DNA of 64,000 nt from Gammaproteobacteria bacterium (GTDB taxonomy: Bacteria; Pseudomonadota; Gammaproteobacteria; JAJDOJ01). The position numbers and the translations under genes are program-made. Positions within the stretch are counted from its first letter, which is position 1. Every line of letters starts with the position of its first letter. This document shows, one piece after another, positions 59,999-64,000 of this stretch. Location: NCBI GenBank assembly GCA_026984215.1, contig JALSSO010000008.1:1-64000 (forward strand), written 5' to 3'. Under the pieces are notes generated by a model, which did not search any database, had not been told where the DNA came from, and saw nothing but the letters and a program-made list of their open reading frames with translations.

Positions 59999-60390
59999 GC
60001 CTGCTGCGAGCCCTGCTGCTGCGCCTGCTGGGCCTCCTGTTGCTCGATCTCCTGGCGCACTTTGTCCATGTCCAGGTTCTTGGCCTGTTGCAGCAGGTCG
60101 TCGAGCTGGGCCGCCGAGAGCATGCCGGGCTGGGCGTACAGCAGGATCTGCTGGCGCAGGAGCATGATGGTGGGAATGGACTGGATGCGGTAGGCGGCGG
60201 CCAGTTCCCGCTGCTCTTCGGTGTTGACCTTGGCGAAGACCACGTCGTCGTGCTTCTCCGAGGCGGCCTCGAAAATGGGTGCGAAGGCCTTGCAGGGACC
60301 GCACCAGGAAGCCCAGAAGTCGATCACCACGATGTCGTTGTTCTCGATGACCTCGCGAAAATTCTCTTTGGTCAGTTCCATGGTGGCCAT
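59995..60390 (-). CDS. Thioredoxin family protein
   Basis: 131 aa. One thioredoxin domain with active site WCGPCK at about residue 30 (IVVIDFWASWCGPCKAFAPI), conserved VNTEEQRELAAAYRIQSIPT (cis-Pro) and then an extended helical, Gln-rich tail (EIEQQEAQQAQQQGSQQA). The tail makes it longer than TrxA (about 108 aa). ATG at 60390 with GAGG ahead. Cytosolic by lack of a signal. A general or dedicated disulfide reductase. Confidence 0.93.
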   Translation of the reverse strand: MATMELTKENFREVIENNDIVVIDFWASWCGPCKAFAPIFEAASEKHDDVVFAKVNTEEQRELAAAYRIQSIPTIMLLRQQILLYAQPGMLSAAQLDDLLQQAKNLDMDKVRQEIEQQEAQQAQQQGSQQA

Positions 60391-60507
60391 GGGGGAATTC
60401 CTCTGTCGCTGATCGGTTTGCAACGGACCCTAAGCCATTCGGCGCCGCCCCGCAACGCTTGACACACCCGTGGCGGGTCCACCCTCCCCGCACCGGGGAC
60501 ACGCCGG

Positions 60508-60521
60508 TTGATCCCAGTCAA
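60508..60521 (+). promoter_or_regulatory. FNR-type box upstream of the psrABC-like operon
   Basis: TTGATCCCAGTCAA matches TTGAT-N4-ATCAA at 9 of 10 positions. A TTGAAT hexamer at 60543-60548 lies 21 nt downstream, near the spacing expected for class II FNR activation. That predicts a start at or next to the ATG at 60555, so the mRNA would have almost no leader, or the hexamer assignment is off. Confidence 0.5.
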
Positions 60522-60554
60522 GCGCCCCGCCTCGGGACTTGCTTGAATGGGCCC

Positions 60555-62741
60555 ATGAAACGACGCGATTTTCTCAAGCTCTCCGCCACCTTCGGGGCCG
60601 GGGGCGCCCTTCCGCTGGGGCTGATCTCGGGCTGCGCCGAGCACCCGCTGCCCGGCAGCGGCCGGGTCACGCGCACGCCCACGGTCTGTGACATGTGCTT
60701 CTGGAAGTGCGCAGGCTGGGTCGTCCAGGAGGACGGCGAGCCCTGGAAGGTGGTGGGCCACGCCGGCGATCTGCACAGTGGCGGGCGGCTGTGCACCCGC
60801 GGCACCGGTGGGATCGGGGCCTACCTGGACCCGGACCGGCTCAGGCGCCCCCTCGTCCGCGTGGAGGACCATGGCCGGCAGCGGTTCAAGGAGGTCTCCT
60901 GGGAGGAAGCGCTGGACACGGTGGCCCACGGCCTGAAGCGGGTGGCCGAGCGCCACGGTGCCGATCGCGTCGCCCTGTTCTCCCATGGCGCCGGCGGCCA
61001 CCACTTCAAACACCTGCTGCGGGCCTTCGGTTCGGGCAGCTTCGCCGCCCCGTCCTACGCCCAGTGCCGCGGACCACGCGAGGTGGGCTTTCAGCTCACC
61101 TTCGGCGAGGGCGTGGGCTCGCCCGACCGCACCGACATGGCCCATTCCCGCTGCATCGTGCTCATCGGCTCACACATCGGCGAGAACCTGCACAACGGCC
61201 AGGTGCAGACGCTCACCGAGGCGCTGTACCGGGAAGTCACCCTCATCACTGTGGACCCCCGCTTCTCGGTGGTGGCGAGCAAATCGCGTTACTGGCTGCC
61301 CATCAAGCCGGGTACGGACCTGGCGCTGCTGCTGGCCTGGATGCACGTGCTGATCGACGAGGAACTGTACGACCGGGACTACATCCAGCGGTACGCCACC
61401 GGCTTCGAACCATTGGCCGAGCATGTGAGACAGTTTCCACCCGAGTGGGCCTATCTGGAGACCGGGATCGCCCCGCAGACCATCCGAGAGACCGCTCGCG
61501 AAATGGCCCGGGCCGCGCCGGCAACCCTGGTCCACCCGGGGCGCCACACCACCTGGTGGGGCGACGACACGCAACGCGCACGGGCCATCGCCATCCTCAA
61601 TGCCCTGTTGGGATCCTGGGGCCGCAAGGGCGGGCTCTACCTGCAGGAGCGGGTGGACCTGCCCAAATACCCGTATCCGCCCTATCCCAAACCCAAGAGC
61701 ACCTTCAAGGCGGCCCACCGCGGCCGCTTTCCGCTGGCCGAGGCCGGAGTCTCCAACGCCCTGGTGGAAGCCTCCATCGGCAGGGACGCCCACTACAAGG
61801 CCTGGGTGGTGTATGGCACCAACCTCCCAGTGACCATCCCGGGCGTGCGGCCCCTACTCAAGGCAGCCATCGACTCGCTGGACTTCGTGGTGGTCATCGA
61901 CACCATGCCCGCCGAGATCACCGGCTATGCGGACGTGGTGTTGCCCGAGTGCACCTATCTGGAGCGTTACGACGAGTTGCGCAATGCACCGGAACGCCGG
62001 CCTTCGCTGGCCCTGCGTATGCCCGCCTTCGCGCCGCGCCACGAAACCAAGCCCGGCTGGTGGATCGCCCGGGAAATCGGCCTGCGCCTGGGTCTGGATC
62101 GGTACTTCCCGTGGAAGGACTACGCCGAGGTATTGGACTGGCAGCTGCGGAAGGTGGGCAGTTCCCTGGAGGAAATGCAGCGGATCGGCCTCAAGCACTT
62201 TCCCCGACAGACCCCGCTCTACCTGGCCGAGGGCGAGGACTATCCCTTCGCCACCCCCAGCGGCAAGATCGAACTCTACTCCCGGACCCTGGCACAGGCC
62301 GGCTTCGACCCCATGCCACGCTACACACCACCCCCCGAGCGGCCCGCGGGCTACTACCACCTGAACTATGGGCGCATGCCCGCGCACACCTTCAGCCGGA
62401 CCACCAACAATCCCCTGCTGTTCCAGCTGGCCCCCGAGAACGTCCTCTGGGTCAATCCCATCACCGCGGAGCAATGGGGCCTGCGGACCGGTCAACGCGT
62501 GCGGCTCAAGAACCAGGACGGTGTGGTGAGTCTGCCCATCCGCGTGCGGGTCACCGAGCGAATCCGGCCCGACTCGGTATTCATGGCCCATGGGTTCGGG
62601 CACCGCTCGCCGCGCCTGCGGCTGACCTTCCAGGTGGGGGTGGACGACAGCGCACTCATGACCCACGTGCCGCTGGACCCCATCATGGGCGCCACGGCCA
62701 TGCGGGCCAACTTCGTCACCTTCGTGAAGGCGGACGCATGA
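60555..62741 (+). CDS. psrA: Tat-exported molybdopterin oxidoreductase, Psr/Phs-like catalytic subunit
   Basis: 728-aa bis-MGD enzyme of the polysulfide/thiosulfate reductase branch. Tat signal MKRRDFLKLSATFGAGGA; [4Fe-4S] ligands C45, C48, C52, C80; likely metal ligand C171 in SYAQCRGPREVG; cofactor-binding C-terminal domain (NYGRMPAHTFSRTTNN, QWGLRTGQRVRLKNQDG). No twin heme or quinone site; electrons pass via the next two genes. Substrate could be polysulfide, thiosulfate, tetrathionate or another oxyanion; sequence alone does not decide. Upstream FNR-type box fits anaerobic use. Confidence 0.88.
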   Translation: MKRRDFLKLSATFGAGGALPLGLISGCAEHPLPGSGRVTRTPTVCDMCFWKCAGWVVQEDGEPWKVVGHAGDLHSGGRLCTRGTGGIGAYLDPDRLRRPLVRVEDHGRQRFKEVSWEEALDTVAHGLKRVAERHGADRVALFSHGAGGHHFKHLLRAFGSGSFAAPSYAQCRGPREVGFQLTFGEGVGSPDRTDMAHSRCIVLIGSHIGENLHNGQVQTLTEALYREVTLITVDPRFSVVASKSRYWLPIKPGTDLALLLAWMHVLIDEELYDRDYIQRYATGFEPLAEHVRQFPPEWAYLETGIAPQTIRETAREMARAAPATLVHPGRHTTWWGDDTQRARAIAILNALLGSWGRKGGLYLQERVDLPKYPYPPYPKPKSTFKAAHRGRFPLAEAGVSNALVEASIGRDAHYKAWVVYGTNLPVTIPGVRPLLKAAIDSLDFVVVIDTMPAEITGYADVVLPECTYLERYDELRNAPERRPSLALRMPAFAPRHETKPGWWIAREIGLRLGLDRYFPWKDYAEVLDWQLRKVGSSLEEMQRIGLKHFPRQTPLYLAEGEDYPFATPSGKIELYSRTLAQAGFDPMPRYTPPPERPAGYYHLNYGRMPAHTFSRTTNNPLLFQLAPENVLWVNPITAEQWGLRTGQRVRLKNQDGVVSLPIRVRVTERIRPDSVFMAHGFGHRSPRLRLTFQVGVDDSALMTHVPLDPIMGATAMRANFVTFVKADA

Positions 62742-62787
62742 AACCCGGCACGCCCCCCACGCGGGCTCCATGGACGCTCGCAAGGCC

Positions 62788-63333
62788 ATGACCGTCCGCT
62801 ACGCCATGGTCATCGACACGCGCACCTGCATCGGCTGCGGGGACTGCGTGGTGGCGTGCAAGACCGAGAACAAGGTCCCCGCCGGGCTCAACCGGGACTG
62901 GGTGGTGGAGCTCACCGAGGGAACCTATCCCAACCTGCGCACCGAGTTCCGCTCCGAGCGCTGCAATCACTGCTCGCACGCCACCTGCGTCTATATGTGC
63001 CCCACCGGTGCCAGCCATCACTGGCGCGACACCAACATCGTGCTGGTGGACCCGGCCAAGTGCACCGGCTGCAAGGCCTGCATCGCCGCCTGTCCCTACG
63101 ACGCGCGGCTGATCATGCATCCGCAGGGCTACATCGACAAATGCACCTTTTGCCATCACCGCGTCGCAAAGGGCCTGGACCCGGCCTGCGTCGCCACCTG
63201 CCCCACCCGCTGCATGCACTTCGGCGTACTCGACGATCCGGACAGCCGTGTCTCGCGCCTGCTGCGCACCCGCAAATGGAAGACCCTCCAGCCCGAGACG
63301 GGCAACGAACCCAACGTCTATTACCTCCTGTGA
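62788..63333 (+). CDS. psrB: 4Fe-4S ferredoxin subunit, PsrB/DsrO type
   Basis: 181-aa electron-transfer subunit with four [4Fe-4S] motifs: CIGCGDCVVACKTEN, CNHCSHATCVYMCPTG, CTGCKACIAACPYDAR and CTFC paired with ACVATCPTRC. It carries electrons between the membrane subunit and PsrA. No Tat signal of its own, so it is probably exported as a complex. ATG at 62788 fits the family N-terminus (VRYAMVIDTRTC); ATG at 62770 is also in frame. Confidence 0.93.
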   Translation: MTVRYAMVIDTRTCIGCGDCVVACKTENKVPAGLNRDWVVELTEGTYPNLRTEFRSERCNHCSHATCVYMCPTGASHHWRDTNIVLVDPAKCTGCKACIAACPYDARLIMHPQGYIDKCTFCHHRVAKGLDPACVATCPTRCMHFGVLDDPDSRVSRLLRTRKWKTLQPETGNEPNVYYLL

Positions 63334-63342
63334 GCCCCCGCC

Positions 63343-64000
63343 ATGCGTGAAGAGCTGCTGGTCACGTTGCGCCACAACCCCCACGTGGACCCGGTGCTGT
63401 CCATCTGGGGCTGGGAGATCTCCATCTACCTGTTCCTGGGAGGCCTCACCGCCGGTCTCATGTTCTTCGCCGGGCTGCTCACCCTGCTGCGGAAAGACCG
63501 GACCGCTCCCTTCGCCACCACGCGCCTGGCCCTGATCGCCCCCTTGGTCCTCTCCGTGGGCATGACTACCCTGTTCCTCGACCTGGAATACAAACTCCAC
63601 GTCTTCCGCTTCTACCTCACATTGCGGCCCAGCTCTCCGATGTCCTGGGGTTCATGGATCCTGATCCTGGTCTACCCGGTGATCATCGTGCAGGCGCTGT
63701 CCACCCTGCGGCGCGGCTGGCCAAGGCTCGCCGCCTGGCTCGAACGCCTGCCCCTGGGCAGGTGGCTCCTGGACCTGTGCGAACGCCTGCGCCGGCCGGC
63801 GGCGGCAGCGGCCCTGCCCGTGGGCGTGGCGCTGGCCATCTACACCGGCATCCTGCTCAGCGCATTCGCCGCCCGCCCCTTCTGGAACACGGGATTGCTG
63901 GGGGTCCTGTTCCTCGTCTCGGGACTTTCCACCGGAGCCGCCCTGGCGGCGCTTCTGGCCCGCGAGCCGGCCGAGCGCCGTTGGTTCGTGCGCACCGACC
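63343..64000 (+). CDS. nrfD: NrfD/PsrC-type membrane quinone subunit (cut by window end)
   Basis: The reading frame is open from ATG 63343 to the end of the window (219 codons). It encodes at least six membrane helices: WGWEISIYLFLGGLTAGLMF, LIAPLVLSVGMTTLFLDLEY, WGSWILILVYPVIIVQALST, VGVALAIYTGILLSAF, GVLFLVSGLSTGAALAALLA. The first matches the NrfD family signature (ExSxYxFLGGxxAG). NrfD proteins oxidise or reduce quinone and pass electrons to the ferredoxin subunit. The C-terminal part lies outside the window. Confidence 0.9.
   Translation, partial: MREELLVTLRHNPHVDPVLSIWGWEISIYLFLGGLTAGLMFFAGLLTLLRKDRTAPFATTRLALIAPLVLSVGMTTLFLDLEYKLHVFRFYLTLRPSSPMSWGSWILILVYPVIIVQALSTLRRGWPRLAAWLERLPLGRWLLDLCERLRRPAAAAALPVGVALAIYTGILLSAFAARPFWNTGLLGVLFLVSGLSTGAALAALLAREPAERRWFVRTD

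Noticed and set aside
62738-62791. 17-codon ORF overlapping the end of the psrA gene (ATGA)
   Set aside because: Too short, out of frame with psrB and without a ribosome site; better read as the spacer before psrB.

Overview
The window is about 64 kb of gene-dense, GC-rich chromosome from a gammaproteobacterium. Evidence for this is the gmk-rpoZ-spoT-ridA-recG and ftsY-ftsE-ftsX orders, the type IV pilus pilMNOPQ operon beside mrcA, and an aa3 oxidase cluster laid out as in Pseudomonas. A purple-sulfur-bacterium-type 2[4Fe-4S] ferredoxin next to coaD, a tungstate transporter, a periplasmic formate dehydrogenase and a Psr/Phs-type molybdoenzyme suggest a respiratory, possibly sulfur-metabolising lineage near the Chromatiales. 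That placement is inference; there is no rRNA in the window. I saw no insertion sequence, prophage or CRISPR array.

Layout. 1-11.7 kb: tRNA-Phe with its own promoter and terminator, an AmrS-like radical SAM protein, gamma-glutamyltransferase, ferredoxin, coaD, NfeD/stomatin pair, rsmD, a paired active/inactive M16 peptidase, and ftsYEX. 11.7-19.4 kb: the aa3 cytochrome c oxidase cluster (ctaC, ctaD, a 37-aa small assembly protein, ctaG, ctaE, DUF2909, SURF1, SCO-like protein, ctaB) led by a DUF2244 gene. Its sigma-70 promoter overlaps an FNR-type box. 19.4-33.8 kb: bioC, plsY, tsaD, rpsU-yqeY, gltD-hemE, mrcA and the pilMNOPQ secretin operon.

33.8-49.9 kb is the most distinctive region, a formate dehydrogenase/tungstate island. 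On the minus strand run DUF3305, DUF3306, a four-cluster ferredoxin-like protein, TorD chaperone, Cys-type FdhA, FdhB, two tiny related lipoproteins, FdhC and a Tat-exported Rieske protein. On the plus strand run fdhD with an excisionase-HTH/PBP-like regulator, then tupABC-mobB. Between them lies an NtrC-family sigma-54 activator. I find sigma-54 (-24/-12) promoters in front of three units: DUF3305 (perfect consensus), torD-fdhABC and tupABC-mobB. The reading is one RpoN regulon that couples tungstate import, cofactor handling and formate oxidation.

49.9-64 kb: dcd, the apbC/Mrp Fe-S carrier, a Wzm/Wzt-type ABC exporter without sugar genes, recG-ridA-spoT-rpoZ-gmk, a thioredoxin gene coupled to an unknown gene, and a psrABC-like operon (Tat-exported molybdoenzyme, 4Fe-4S subunit, NrfD membrane subunit cut by the window end) preceded by an FNR-type box.
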